Shown here piece by piece: positions 44,501 to 53,800 of a DNA stretch of 64,000 nt. The notes below the pieces were generated by a model. It was not told the origin of the DNA. It saw nothing but the letters and a program-made list of their open reading frames with translations, and did no database searches. The stretch is from Phycisphaerales bacterium (GTDB lineage: Bacteria > Planctomycetota > Phycisphaerae > Tepidisphaerales > Tepidisphaeraceae), in the NCBI GenBank assembly GCA_020847375.1, contig JADLCB010000014.1, forward strand, positions 1 to 64,000, given 5' to 3'. Each line of letters opens with the position of its first letter. Position 1 is the first letter of the stretch. The translations under genes and the position numbers were made by a program.

Positions 44501-44750
44501 TGCCCGGCAGCCAGCAGGTATTTTTACCCATCATCCGTTGCCAGCGGATCAGAATATCCTGCAGCGTGTTGTTCAGGGCATGACCCAGATGCAGGGCTGC
44601 CGTGACATTGGGCGGCGGGATGACAATGGAGTAGGGCGGGCCACCATCGGTGGGTTCAGCATGAAAGGCGCGGGCTTGCTGCCATGCCTGATAAGCCCGT
44701 GTTTCAACGGCGGAGGGATCGTAAACTTTGGAAAGCTGGTTTGATAACAT
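41589..44750 (-). CDS. valS: Valyl-tRNA synthetase
   Basis: Class I aminoacyl-tRNA synthetase, 1053 residues. HIGH motif PPPNVTAALHLGHALN near residue 50 and KMSKSLGNGVDPVDI at ~630. The editing domain (ATTRPETMLGDTAVAI) lies in between, followed by the anticodon-binding region and the C-terminal coiled coil typical of ValS (EKKRQELAGKISAMKGRLSN in part). About 50 residues are inserted after the KMSKS domain (VTDSAGYKVAKPIQSS to KAHPTPDIP), a region normally short, so the enzyme is ~100 residues longer than E. coli's. Single gene. Confidence 0.96.
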   Translation of the reverse strand: MLSNQLSKVYDPSAVETRAYQAWQQARAFHAEPTDGGPPYSIVIPPPNVTAALHLGHALNNTLQDILIRWQRMMGKNTCWLPGTDHAGIATQTIVDKRLQIEGQPALKEYKQMEARGENGRSQFLEKVYAWKDEYEKRITEQLKVMGCSCDWDRQAFTMDEPRAKAVREAFFRLFQDGLIYRGKRLVNWDPVSQTALADDEVEMEEIDGNFYYLRYPLVQDGHAAGGITHVTVATTRPETMLGDTAVAINPKDPRAAALRGRKVLLPIVNRQIPIIEDDYVVLPVSLGGDENDAKAQFATGFLKVTPAHDPNDYEIGQRHGLAMINIMAPDASISNKHGWEDVGDGAFVLGQSREAARKLVVDWFKQNGLLEEIKPYRHSVGHSYRSHVPVEPYLSDQWYCRVTDPRLAGAALGAMARDQVEETGAFVPESSASAAGAALRFYPARYAKTFQTWHENIRDWCISRQLWWGHRIPVWARAKTELSPQEKQSLTQELIPQLRQWKQDNRVAFDQQVDIENATSFFICVRREDDQPIIQALEKSGLFAQDSDVLDTWFSSALWPMSTLNWPDADAIENKQSALNVWNPTSVLCTAREIITLWVSRMVMFNLYLLNRLPFTDVFIHAMIQDGHGQKMSKSLGNGVDPVDIILSHGADAMRFTLASMATNTQDVRLPVDMVDPHSGETFTPEYVTDSAGYKVAKPIQSSPKNPKQKMVSSYGVASGKAHPTPDIPAARNTSSKFDLGRNFCNKLWNAARFVIASVQGASPPADNTPTVTASAKDNLPNRWIVARFARAVTAAQAGLHDYRFDQYAQACYDFFWRDYCDWYVEASKAAMKDPAMAGATARVLASVLDGALRLMHPMIPFITETIWWNLNEIAPQRGLAGLTLTPSELLIKAAWPQPAEPDESAEADFARLQEIITAIRNVRNEYKVEPRKGVTVSLKAAGQAAELIRDNRAMVELLGTCSINQIEADLKQPVNSARALAAEMEIYIEDLIDPAAEQQRIEKKRQELAGKISAMKGRLSNQAYTAKAPAHLVQQTRDQLAAAEAELEKLG

Positions 44751-44878
44751 TGGATGTTCCGATTGCCATTAACCCAGACCTGCCGGTAACGCGGATTCTG
44801 CCAGCGTGCCGGAGGTTTGCGCAGAAAAGGTGGATATTACGAAGGGATTGCCGTGTGGGCAATTGCGGCTGAAAATTG

Positions 44879-45556
44879 TCAACCGGGTATTTCGCCCAAT
44901 TTCTTTTTCTTGAACAGGCTGACCTCGGCGTCGGCTTGGCGGGTTGGTTCGGGGACGCGATGTTTTGTGCAGCACGCCAGCACCAGTTGTCGGGCTGATT
45001 CCAGATCGCTGCGGTGGCCGACACTGACAAAAACCGGACGGGTTCCGTCCTGGGTGCGCAAGGCGATTCCGATGGTTTCCTCCTTGTCGCGCAGCTCGCT
45101 CCAGTCGCCGGCCTTGGTGCGCGGTTCGTCAAATGTCCCGATCAACCGGCTTTTACCCACGCCGATACACGGCACATCCAGTTTGATCCCGACATAACAA
45201 GCCAGCCCACAGCGCCGCGGGTGGGCAAAACCCTGTCCGTCGCACATCAGCACGCCCCAGCTATGGCGCAGCTTGCCGATGACTTCCAGCAGCGCCGGGC
45301 CTTCGCGAAAGCTCAAGTAGCCGGGGATATATGGATATTCCAGTTCTTTGCAGGTGGTCGCGACTTCCACGATCCGTTGCTCGGTTCGATCAAAAACAAC
45401 CGCAACGGCAAAAGCCAGACGTTTATTTTTAGCAAACGCCATATCCGCCCCAGCCACAAACCGCGGCAGCTTCTTGATGGGCTTGACCACCATCTGTTGG
45501 CGCAACTGCGCCTGGATCACCTTCCATGACTCAACCAATTCACTTGCCATATCCAT
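44879..45556 (-). CDS. nfi: Endonuclease V
   Basis: Nfi cuts DNA next to deaminated bases, chiefly deoxyinosine. Acidic and binding motifs are intact: FVAGADMAF (catalytic Asp), PYIPGYLSFREGPALLE (wedge motif and catalytic Glu) and MCDGQGFAHPRRCGLACYVG (catalytic Asp). The C-terminal end SVGHRSDLESARQLVL matches the family. 226 residues from ATG 45556; an ATG two codons on (45550) is equally good, and 24 more upstream codons are open but not family-like. Divergent from the membrane protein gene at 45714. Confidence 0.93.
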   Translation of the reverse strand: MDMASELVESWKVIQAQLRQQMVVKPIKKLPRFVAGADMAFAKNKRLAFAVAVVFDRTEQRIVEVATTCKELEYPYIPGYLSFREGPALLEVIGKLRHSWGVLMCDGQGFAHPRRCGLACYVGIKLDVPCIGVGKSRLIGTFDEPRTKAGDWSELRDKEETIGIALRTQDGTRPVFVSVGHRSDLESARQLVLACCTKHRVPEPTRQADAEVSLFKKKKLGEIPG

Positions 45557-45713
45557 GACGATATGCAGCAAAAGGCGCATACCCAAATGCGCCGCGTGGT
45601 TAAAATCAAAAATACGGTAATTATCCAAGAGAAATCGTGATTTGTTGTTTCGTCACAGGGCCATTCCCCGACAGCACTTGGTAATTTACTGCTTGATCTT
45701 TCATAATGGCAGC

Positions 45714-47276
45714 ATGGATCACTTGGATCGATCGTCATTGCCGGCGGCGCAGCTTGATGAATCGACGATCAGGCCCAACTGGTATTTTCTGGGGCTGGCG
45801 GGACTTATTTTTTCATGCTTTTCGCTTTATTTTGGATATTTCAGCCAGGGGTTTCTCGAAGCTGACGCCTGCACGCATTATCTGTTTGCCCGTTGGTCGC
45901 TGGCTCAGCCGCATTATCTGGTCGATGTCTGGGGTCGGCCGCTTTTTACCTTGATCTATGCGCTGCCCGCCGGTCTGGCTGGTCGGGCGGGTGCCCAAAT
46001 CACCAGTTTGCTGATCGCTTTGGCCTGTGCGGGGTTGACGACACTGATTGCGCGCCGACAGGGTATGGCCAAACCAGAACTGGCCGGACTTTTTGTGCTG
46101 GCGCAGCCACTGGTTTTTCTGCACTCATTTTCAGAGATGACCGAGCTGACCTTTGCGCTGCTGGTCTGTGCTGCGCTGTGGGCCTATCAGCGTAAAAAAT
46201 GGGGGTTGCTGGCGTTGTTTGGTGGTCTGATGCCCCTGGGACGCCCCGAAGGGTTTGGATTTTTGCTGCTGGCGGCGGCTGGTTTATTTTTATACCGCAA
46301 ATGGTTGTGGTTAATACTGCTCGCCATACCACTGGCCGTATGGAATTATGCCGGTTGGTATCTCTCCGGCCGCGGAGGGTCAGCCTCACTTTGGCTGGTG
46401 AATCACTGGCCGTACAGCAGCACCAGTGTTTATGCTTCCGGGCCACTACTACACTTTGTGGGCTTGCTGCCAATGTTGATCGGGCCGTTGGTCTTTCCTG
46501 TCTTGTTTGTGGGTATCTGGCAGTCAGTGCAAAGGTTGGCTCCGTTTGGCCGGTGGTTGGGGCGGGCGGCGCAACCGCTTGATGGATCGATTGATCTGAA
46601 ACATCAAGCCCGCGTTCAACTAGTGATTCTGGCCGTTCCGCTGGGTGTTCTGCTGATCCATAGTTTGCTTTATTGGCGTGGTCGGATGGCCAGCAATGGC
46701 GAGTTGCGCTATTTGATGGTAGCCAGCCCCATGTGGGCGCTGCTGGTGGCGCAGGGGTGGCAATGGGTTTTTGATCGGTTGCGATGGAAATACATGCGCT
46801 CCACGGCTGCGGTCGCCGCCATTTTGCCGTTGGGGATGAATTGGTTCTGGGCTGTTTTACCCTTGAAATATGCGCCTGATTGGGCGACCAGCCAGGCGCT
46901 GGCCGGTTGGTATCAAAACAGCCCGATCTCACACACTCACCCGCATCTCATGGCATCGCACATTGCGGTTTATTATTTTGCGGATATTTCCAACAGTGAT
47001 CCTGAGCGCTCGCGTTATTGGAATTTGACGACGATTCGTCAGCGGCCGCCGCATACGCTGCTGATCTGGGATCCGGTTTTCGCGCTGTATAATTCCGATC
47101 AGAATCTGCGTGTGCAACTAAGTGATATCGAAGCAGCCGGTTGGCAGGAAATCCCCTGGCCTCTGGGTGGCGCGCCTGATTCATCAGCGACGACAACGCA
47201 GCCCACCGCCGCAGCGCAATCGACGTTGCCGCTTTCTGCCCATGCAAATGGCTGGCGAATTTTTCGCAGTGACTGA
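45714..47276 (+). CDS. Polytopic membrane protein, GT39/mannosyltransferase-like
   Basis: 520 residues with ten or more hydrophobic segments (e.g. WYFLGLAGLIFSCFSLYFGYF, LLALFGGLMPLGRPEGFGFL, LPMLIGPLVFPVLFVGIW). The first loop after TM1 carries EADACTHYLFARWSL, and a later loop LGRPEGFG, which resemble the acidic first loop of GT-C glycosyltransferases (GT39/GT87 type) that use polyprenyl-phosphate sugars. The C-terminal ~110 residues are soluble and end in a Thr/Ala-rich stretch. The exact family cannot be named with confidence. ATG 45714 has no strong Shine-Dalgarno; 24 upstream codons are open. Confidence 0.72.
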   Translation: MDHLDRSSLPAAQLDESTIRPNWYFLGLAGLIFSCFSLYFGYFSQGFLEADACTHYLFARWSLAQPHYLVDVWGRPLFTLIYALPAGLAGRAGAQITSLLIALACAGLTTLIARRQGMAKPELAGLFVLAQPLVFLHSFSEMTELTFALLVCAALWAYQRKKWGLLALFGGLMPLGRPEGFGFLLLAAAGLFLYRKWLWLILLAIPLAVWNYAGWYLSGRGGSASLWLVNHWPYSSTSVYASGPLLHFVGLLPMLIGPLVFPVLFVGIWQSVQRLAPFGRWLGRAAQPLDGSIDLKHQARVQLVILAVPLGVLLIHSLLYWRGRMASNGELRYLMVASPMWALLVAQGWQWVFDRLRWKYMRSTAAVAAILPLGMNWFWAVLPLKYAPDWATSQALAGWYQNSPISHTHPHLMASHIAVYYFADISNSDPERSRYWNLTTIRQRPPHTLLIWDPVFALYNSDQNLRVQLSDIEAAGWQEIPWPLGGAPDSSATTTQPTAAAQSTLPLSAHANGWRIFRSD

Positions 47277-47365
47277 CCGCAGCACCGCACCACCGCGACG
47301 TACTGTGATCCGGTCAATATGGATGGGCGGAATTGCCCCTCGTTCCCAGGAATAGCCTTTTAAAA

Positions 47366-47449
47366 TGGCTCCGATCGGAGTCGAACCGATATGCCCTTGC
47401 GGGCGGTGGATTTTGAATCCACTGCGTCTGCCAATTCCGCCACGGAGCC
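47366..47449 (-). tRNA. tRNA-Leu (anticodon CAA)
   Basis: On the minus strand, a full cloverleaf: acceptor stem GGCTCCG/CGGAGCC plus discriminator A, D-arm GTGGCGGAATTGGCAGACGC, anticodon arm GTGGA-TTCAAAA-TCCAC with anticodon CAA (codon UUG), a long class II variable arm (GCCCGCAAGGGC) and T-arm CGGTTCGACTCCG. No CCA is encoded. Class II length (84 bases) and sequence fit leucine. The rest of the 47277-47674 spacer holds nothing else I can identify. Confidence 0.97.
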
Positions 47450-47674
47450 GCTGGAAGCAGCCAAGTGACATAATTTACCGACCCGCCGCCAACATTGCAA
47501 AGGCTTGCCGCTTGCTGCGCAGGCAACGCCGATCAATAATGCCACACTTTAGCGCATTGGCGCAACCGTGCTGCGGGTGATCCGGCTACTACGATGTCGG
47601 CGTTAACCCGTGGCGCTGGTGGTGTCGCGTCAATGCCTGCAACAACGATGTGGAGCGACCCAGGTTAAAACGCT

Positions 47675-50512
47675 ATGACTTCCGCCCAGATTCGCCAGCA
47701 ATTCCTCGATTTTTTTGTGCAAAAACACGGCCATCGGTTCGTGCCATCCTCGCCGGTGGTTCCACATGATGACCCGACGTTGCTGTTCACCAACGCGGGT
47801 ATGAATCAGTTCAAACCGATTTTTCTTGGATTGGAAAAGCGCGACTATTCCCGGGCGGCCAACACGCAAAAATGTATCCGCGCCGGCGGCAAGCATAATG
47901 ACCTGGACGATGTTGGACGCTCGCGCCGTCACCACACCTTTTTTGAAATGCTGGGCAACTGGTCTTTCGGTGATTATTTCAAGCACGGCGCGATTGAAAT
48001 GGCGTGGGAACTTTTGACGAAAGTCTGGAAGCTGGACCCGACACGCCTGCATGTCAGTTGTTACGAAGGTGATGAGCAGCACGGCGTGCCGCGCGATACC
48101 GAGGCGGCGGATATCTGGAGACAGATTGCCAATTTGCCGGATGATCACATCCATTATTTTGGCAAGGACAACTTCTGGGAAATGGGCGATACCGGCCCGT
48201 GCGGACCATGCACGGAAATTTATATTGACCGCACGCCCGATCGATCCGGCGGTCAGCATGTCAATGGTGACAATCCGCTGGTCATGGAAATCTGGAATCT
48301 GGTTTTCATCCAGTACAATCGTAACGCTGATCGCACGCTCACGCCGCTGCCGGCGCGTCATGTTGATACGGGGATGGGTTTTGAGCGCATCTGCCAGGTG
48401 CTGCAAAATAAACAGGACAACTACGGCATTGATCTGTGGGATCCGTTTTTCGCAGCCATCAGCCAGCTCAGCAACCGTACCTACACCGGCCAGTACCCAC
48501 GCACCAATGCCCCCGACCCGGCCGCCGAAGCGGCCAATCCGCAGTTGCGCACCGACATTGCCTTTCGTGTCATTGCTGACCATTTGCGCTGTCTGGTCTT
48601 TGCCTTGACTGATGGCGCCACCCCCAGCAACGAGGGCCGCGGCTATGTGCTGCGGCGCATCCTCCGCCGGGCGGTGCGCTTCGGTCGTCAGCAGCTTGAT
48701 CTGCGCCAGCCGTTTCTGCATCAACTCGTTCCGGTGGTGGTGGATTCGATGGGCAGCGCTTTCCCCGAGTTGAAGCGCGATCCTCAGCGCGTGGTTGATA
48801 TTATTCAGGATGAGGAAGTCAGTTTTGGTCGCACGCTTGATCGTGGCATTGCGCTGTTTGATGAGGCTGCCCAGCGTTCACACAAGACCGGTCGTATCAG
48901 CGGTGAAGATGCCTTCAAACTGCACGACACCTACGGTTTTCCAGTGGATCTGACGCAAGTCATGGCGACTGAGCGTGGCATGGGCGTGGATATCGCCGAT
49001 TATGAACGGCTGATGGACGAAGCGCGCCAGCGCGCCCGCGGAACGGATCAGAATGACCAGGCGAACCTGATCAGCCTGACTCCTGCAGCGCTGTCGCAGT
49101 TGCAGCAGCAGGGCATTGCCCCGACCGATGACGCAGCCAAGTTCAGCACAGCGCCAGTTTCAGCCAGGGTGCTGGCAATCTGGACGGGCAGCGAACTGGT
49201 CGATCAAGCCGGTGCCGCGGCCGGCGCTGATGAGGTGGCGGTGATTCTTGACCAAACCTGTTTTTATGCGGAGATGGGTGGGCAGGTCGGTGACAGTGGT
49301 CAGTTGCGCACGGCTGGCGGGTCAATCGTGAACATCCAAACCACGCGGGCAGCCGGTGGGTATGTTCTGCATATCGGTTCGATCAGTGCCCAGCCGTTGC
49401 GCGTTGGCGATCAAGTCACAGCCACGCTGTCGAGTGTGCGCCGGCTGACGGAAAAAAATCATACCGCCACGCACTTGGCCAACTGGGCGCTGCGCCAAGT
49501 GTTGGGTGATGGCGTGCAGCAGAAGGGGTCGCTGGTCGATCCCGATAAACTGCGCTTCGATTTTTCGCATACCAAAGCGCTAAGCGAGGTGGAATTAACC
49601 ACGGCCCAGCAACTGGTGCAGGCTGCGATCGAAAAGAAGATGCCTGTCCATGCCGATACGGCGGCGCAGGAACAGGCGATGAAGATCAATGGTTTACGTG
49701 CGGTCTTTGGGGAAAAATATCCGCCACGGGTGCGCGTGGTTTCGATCGGGGCGTCGTTGAATGAATTGCTGGCGCTGCCCCAGGATGCGCGCTGGCGGGA
49801 ATTTTCCATCGAGTTCTGCGGCGGCACGCATTTGCAAAACACGGCGGAGATCGAAAATTTTCTCATCATCAGCGAAGAATCGGTCAGCAAGGGCGTGCGC
49901 CGCATTACAGCCTTTACCGGCCCGGCGGCGCGCCAGGCGCAGACGCTGGCCGATGACATTGATCAGCGCATCGCTGCGGCGGGGCAATCGGATGATGAGC
50001 AACTGCCCCGACACATCACCAATCTGACGCGCGCCATAGCCACACCGGCGGTTCCCCTGCTGGCTAAGCGGCGCGCCCAGGCAGCCATTGCCGAATTGCA
50101 CGCCCGTGTCAAGGCCCTGGGCAAGGCGGAGAAGAAGCAGGAAACATTCAATGCCTCAGCCGTTGCCGATGAATTGATGAAACTGGCCGTCGGCCATTTG
50201 ATCGTGGCAGCCGTCGATGGTGCCAGCGATGACCAACTGCGCTCGGTGGTGGATTCGATCAAGACCCGTCAGCCCACCTATGCGATCATGCTCGCCTGTG
50301 GGGCTGAGGACAAGGCCGCGTTTGTGGCTGCGGTGAGTGATGATCTCATTAAAAAGGGTCTCAAGGCGGGGGACTGGGTTCGCCAGACCGCCCAGGTGGC
50401 CGGTGGCGGCGGTGGGGGGCGGCCCAATCTGGCGCAGGGTAGCGGGAAGGATCCGACGCAGATTTCTGCTGCTCTGGATCAGGCGCGCCAACTGGCGCAG
50501 GTAGTGCAGTAA
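47675..50512 (+). CDS. alaS: Alanyl-tRNA synthetase
   Basis: Class II synthetase, 945 residues. Catalytic domain begins SAQIRQQFLDFFVQKHGH with VPSSPVVPHDDPTLLFTNAG and the motif GDTGPCGPCTEI. An editing domain with the zinc-binding HTATHLANWALR and the late FCGGTHLQNT follows, and a C-terminal DHHA1-like domain ending in VAGGGGGGRPNLAQGSG. All editing-site His/Cys residues appear conserved. ATG 47675 was used; no strong Shine-Dalgarno is visible. Convergent with the patatin gene. Confidence 0.96.
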   Translation: MTSAQIRQQFLDFFVQKHGHRFVPSSPVVPHDDPTLLFTNAGMNQFKPIFLGLEKRDYSRAANTQKCIRAGGKHNDLDDVGRSRRHHTFFEMLGNWSFGDYFKHGAIEMAWELLTKVWKLDPTRLHVSCYEGDEQHGVPRDTEAADIWRQIANLPDDHIHYFGKDNFWEMGDTGPCGPCTEIYIDRTPDRSGGQHVNGDNPLVMEIWNLVFIQYNRNADRTLTPLPARHVDTGMGFERICQVLQNKQDNYGIDLWDPFFAAISQLSNRTYTGQYPRTNAPDPAAEAANPQLRTDIAFRVIADHLRCLVFALTDGATPSNEGRGYVLRRILRRAVRFGRQQLDLRQPFLHQLVPVVVDSMGSAFPELKRDPQRVVDIIQDEEVSFGRTLDRGIALFDEAAQRSHKTGRISGEDAFKLHDTYGFPVDLTQVMATERGMGVDIADYERLMDEARQRARGTDQNDQANLISLTPAALSQLQQQGIAPTDDAAKFSTAPVSARVLAIWTGSELVDQAGAAAGADEVAVILDQTCFYAEMGGQVGDSGQLRTAGGSIVNIQTTRAAGGYVLHIGSISAQPLRVGDQVTATLSSVRRLTEKNHTATHLANWALRQVLGDGVQQKGSLVDPDKLRFDFSHTKALSEVELTTAQQLVQAAIEKKMPVHADTAAQEQAMKINGLRAVFGEKYPPRVRVVSIGASLNELLALPQDARWREFSIEFCGGTHLQNTAEIENFLIISEESVSKGVRRITAFTGPAARQAQTLADDIDQRIAAAGQSDDEQLPRHITNLTRAIATPAVPLLAKRRAQAAIAELHARVKALGKAEKKQETFNASAVADELMKLAVGHLIVAAVDGASDDQLRSVVDSIKTRQPTYAIMLACGAEDKAAFVAAVSDDLIKKGLKAGDWVRQTAQVAGGGGGGRPNLAQGSGKDPTQISAALDQARQLAQVVQ

Positions 50513-50585
50513 TCGATTCGGTCGGATCAGCGCAAGATCAATTAGGCGGATCAATACCGCGCACTATTCCATCTTTATCATGGTG

Positions 50586-52052
50586 CTATGGCGATGAAGA
50601 AGGCGCTGGCATGGGATTGGCGTTGATCTGACCTGCCAGTTGATCCAGTTCATCAGGAAATAGCCGTGTACACAGCAGCTCTGCCGCCAGATACAGGTGA
50701 TATGCAGCGGTCTGGGTGATGTTGTAATAGGTCTGGATGTTATTGACAGCAGAACCGAAGCTGGCAAAAGGCTGGTCAGTCAGTTGCGATACCCGCGTTA
50801 AAGCCAGATGCAAAACCTGCACTTGATTTCCCGCCCGGTCATGTAGTTGCAAAAAACCCTTGTTTTCCAGCAGGTCGATCTGCTGACGCAGCTCATCGGC
50901 GGTAACATTATTGGGGGAATACTGCACGATAATGTCAGCCATCGTCGCCGTACTGGCGCGTTCCAGCAGAACGGTACTGGCCAAACCTGCGCCGCGGGCA
51001 ATGGCGTCAATCAGGCCAATATCCCCCTTGTCCGACAAGTCCGCGTCGTAGTTGGTTTTGGCATCGATCACGATGAATACGGCCCCGCGCGGGTAAGGCT
51101 GGGGCAGATTCTGACGACGGGCGGACTCCTGCTGGGCTTCGTAGGTTTCGATCAGGGTGCGAATGCCCAGATTATCATCGATACCACCATCGACCAGATG
51201 GACAAATTGTTTATAAATCGTGGAATAATCGCGCAGGGTAACATGATGAATCAGAACCGGCACCGCACTGCTGGCGGCGCAGGCGTAGGCGATGGGGTAG
51301 TTGCTGAGGTCGGAATTGAGCTGATCAAATGTTTCATTGCTGAAGACAAAACGTTTTCCGGTCTGCAGGTTGGTGGCGTTGATCAATAGCCGGGGACGGT
51401 CTGGGCGCAAGTCGCCAAAGGTCAATCCGCGACCCTTGCCGCTGAACAAGCTGCGCTGAAAGCTGGACGCCAGCAGGTCGCCACGGTCGTAATCACTGAA
51501 CGTCAGCGCCATGAGATTCCAAGGTACAAACGTGTCAACAATCACTTCGGTTGCGAAGTCTTTTGTCAGCACCCTCTGCACATTCTGCGGATTCCATTCC
51601 TTTCCGTGCGTGCAGTAATAGGCTGCCGGCAGGGTTCCGCCGCTGACGGCGGAGATGTAATCGACCTTCTGCAAAATCCCCAGACGCTGAAGCTGGAACA
51701 TGCACGCAGCGGCGAAGTTGGCTGAGCGTGAACCGCCACCGCTCAGCGCCAGACCCACGAACAGACCATCCTGATCGAGCTGGGGTGCTTCATCGGCAAA
51801 CCAGGTTTCCTGCCACTGGGTGCGCTGGCGCGGGGTGAAGGCGGTTGTTCTCACCTGTTGCGGCGGGACTTCGGCATCGACCGCTGCCCGGGTTTCATTG
51901 AGCGATCGATTTTCCATTGCCAGGTTTGCGCTGTTGAGCGGCTGATTCACCGTCGTGCAACCGCACAACCCCAGTGCGATGGCGATGAGTGCAATCTTCA
52001 GTTCATGTTGGCGCAATTGAGTCAAAATCGTTGAAATAGAAAATGGCTGCAT
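50586..52052 (-). CDS. Patatin-like phospholipase, lipoprotein
   Basis: 488 residues. A lipoprotein-like signal (LKIALIAIALGLCGC, Cys32) is followed by a linker and a patatin domain. The oxyanion hole GGGSRS is at ~105-110, the catalytic Ser137 lies in ISAVSGGT and the catalytic Asp in HLVDGGIDDN. Patatin proteins are Ser/Asp-dyad acyl hydrolases acting on membrane lipids; here it would be anchored in the envelope. AAGGA precedes ATG 52052. A C-terminal ~120-residue region (VSQLTDQPFASFGSAVNNIQ) is outside the core domain. Single gene. Confidence 0.87.
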   Translation of the reverse strand: MQPFSISTILTQLRQHELKIALIAIALGLCGCTTVNQPLNSANLAMENRSLNETRAAVDAEVPPQQVRTTAFTPRQRTQWQETWFADEAPQLDQDGLFVGLALSGGGSRSANFAAACMFQLQRLGILQKVDYISAVSGGTLPAAYYCTHGKEWNPQNVQRVLTKDFATEVIVDTFVPWNLMALTFSDYDRGDLLASSFQRSLFSGKGRGLTFGDLRPDRPRLLINATNLQTGKRFVFSNETFDQLNSDLSNYPIAYACAASSAVPVLIHHVTLRDYSTIYKQFVHLVDGGIDDNLGIRTLIETYEAQQESARRQNLPQPYPRGAVFIVIDAKTNYDADLSDKGDIGLIDAIARGAGLASTVLLERASTATMADIIVQYSPNNVTADELRQQIDLLENKGFLQLHDRAGNQVQVLHLALTRVSQLTDQPFASFGSAVNNIQTYYNITQTAAYHLYLAAELLCTRLFPDELDQLAGQINANPMPAPSSSP

Positions 52053-52264
52053 GGTCCTTCCCTGAGTTGGACAATCGGTGGCGATGTGATGCAGACGGGA
52101 CGGCATCCATCGCGGGCAATCGGCGGCGATTATAACGCGGGCGCGGATATGAAAAACCCTGTCCGCCGAAATTTTAATTCAGGCCGATGAATGATACGTG
52201 GTAGCGCGCCATGAATCGAATCCAACCTGGGTTGAACCGGTGCTGATCCATTGGCACCAATGGC

Positions 52265-53212
52265 CTACTCAAGCGGTTCAATGGTGATCTGCTTCATCAG
52301 CGGTTCGATAAGCTGGGGATCAAGAAAGCCGGAAACGGGCAGCAGGGTGTTGGCAATTCCGCAGGCAGCGCCGATCAGGCACGCCTGCTGGAATGACTGG
52401 CCGCGCTGAAGTGCCACCGCCATGCCACCGGCAAAGGCATCGCCTGATCCAATCGGATTGAGGGCTTGTACCTTTGGCAGCAATAACCGCCAGGCATTTT
52501 CTGCGTTGCAGGTGATGACCGCATCGGCCCCGCGCGTGGTGACAACCTGCCCGGCTCCGCGTTTGATCAATTGTCGGGCAGCAGCGACGATTGCTTTTTC
52601 GCCAGTCTGTATTGCGCCGGGCGACACTTCGACGGTTTGCGCCAGTTCACTGACGTTCAGTTTGACGATATCCGGTTTTTCGGCCAGTGCTTGGATCAGT
52701 GGCTGACCCCGGCCGTCAATGATGACCTGGGCTTGATGTTGGCGGGCCAGTTTCACGCACCGGGCATAAAAATCATCGGCGCTTTGTGGTGGCAGCGAGC
52801 CGCTGAGCACGAGAACGGAATGCCCCGGCAAGTGATGATCCAGATGCTGCAACAATGATTCGTAAGCAGATGCTGGTAGTGCAGCCGATTCTTCCACCAG
52901 CTCAGTGGTGCGGCGGGTATCCGGTTCGATGAGGGTCACGCAGGTTCGTGTTGCCGGTGCAACCTCCAGCAGGTCGTGATTGATGCCCGCCTGGTCCAGA
53001 TCGTAACGCAGAAAAAGGCCGGTATCGCCACCGGCAAACCCCAGGGCAAGAACCTCCTCTTGCCGGGCAATGGTGCGCGCCACACGGGCGGCGTTGGGCG
53101 ATTTGCCTGAAGCGCTGCGCTGTGTGCGCTGGGCGCGGTTCACCTCGTTCATCGTCAGATGCGAAAAAATCATCGTCAACTGGACGGCGGGTGTCGTGCC
53201 GAGAAAAATCAT
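52265..53212 (-). CDS. PfkB-family hexose kinase (1-phosphofructokinase-like)
   Basis: 315 residues in the ribokinase fold. The start MIFLGTTPAVQLTMIF and the GGDTG of the substrate lid match the FruK/LacC (1-phosphofructokinase, tagatose-6-phosphate kinase) branch. The PfkB signature LNPIGSGDAFAGGMAVAL carries the catalytic Asp, and KLNVSELAQT is typical of this group. It probably phosphorylates a sugar phosphate; the substrate is not clear. A small CCATTGG/CCAATGG hairpin sits right after the stop. Followed upstream on the same strand by nothing within 45 bases but the GNAT gene at 53259. Confidence 0.85.
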   Translation of the reverse strand: MIFLGTTPAVQLTMIFSHLTMNEVNRAQRTQRSASGKSPNAARVARTIARQEEVLALGFAGGDTGLFLRYDLDQAGINHDLLEVAPATRTCVTLIEPDTRRTTELVEESAALPASAYESLLQHLDHHLPGHSVLVLSGSLPPQSADDFYARCVKLARQHQAQVIIDGRGQPLIQALAEKPDIVKLNVSELAQTVEVSPGAIQTGEKAIVAAARQLIKRGAGQVVTTRGADAVITCNAENAWRLLLPKVQALNPIGSGDAFAGGMAVALQRGQSFQQACLIGAACGIANTLLPVSGFLDPQLIEPLMKQITIEPLE

Positions 53213-53258
53213 GGATCGTGATTATGACAGATTTGCAGGCCGCTGCGATGGCGGGCGA

Positions 53259-53744
53259 CTATTTTATTTCGCAGAGCATGGTGATTGTACTGGAACGGAA
53301 ACCGCACGCATTGAACAGATGCTGGGCGGGCTGGTTGTCAGCCAGCACGTCAAGGCGAATCTGGCTGACGCCAATCGTGGTGAAGCGTTCGACGGCCAGC
53401 ATCACCATCTGCCGGCCAATGCCTTCGTGACGATAATCCGGTTCGACCCATACATCGTGAATAAAACCGATTTTTCCCACACGATAGATGGACAGCTCCT
53501 TTTCGACCGTGGCGATCAGGAAACCGACGATGCCGCCGGGCTGCTGGGCGGATTCGTGCTGGGCGACAAGAAAAACACTGGTCGGATCATCAGCGCGCTG
53601 GGTCAGCCAGTTACGATAACTCTCGGTGACGTTGGGTTGGTAGCAATAGCGCTGGGGGTCGCGCTGTTCATGGTAGGCGGCGATACTGGCGACCAACGGT
53701 AATACCGCCTGGACATCCTGAGCTTGGGCGGGGCGAATAGTCAT
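53259..53744 (-). CDS. GNAT-family N-acetyltransferase
   Basis: 161 residues of the Gcn5-related fold. The acetyl-CoA binding motif A is VWVEPDYRHEGIGRQMVMLA (R/Q-x-x-G-x-G/A), and a late LDVLADNQPAQHLFNACGF is typical. Substrate unknown. It is 46 bases upstream of the PfkB gene on the same strand and could be co-transcribed with it. Confidence 0.88.
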   Translation of the reverse strand: MTIRPAQAQDVQAVLPLVASIAAYHEQRDPQRYCYQPNVTESYRNWLTQRADDPTSVFLVAQHESAQQPGGIVGFLIATVEKELSIYRVGKIGFIHDVWVEPDYRHEGIGRQMVMLAVERFTTIGVSQIRLDVLADNQPAQHLFNACGFRSSTITMLCEIK

Positions 53745-53800
53745 GGGTGATGTGTGGTGATCGTTAACGATTATTGTTGTACGAGGCGCTGAAAACCAAG

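Noticed and set aside
52248-52263. CCATTGG/CCAATGG hairpin after the PfkB gene as a terminator
   Set aside because: Two-base loop and no T-tract, so it does not meet the usual terminator pattern.
53070-53702. A 210-codon open frame on the plus strand over the PfkB/GNAT boundary
   Set aside because: It spans two good minus-strand genes and has no domain signature.
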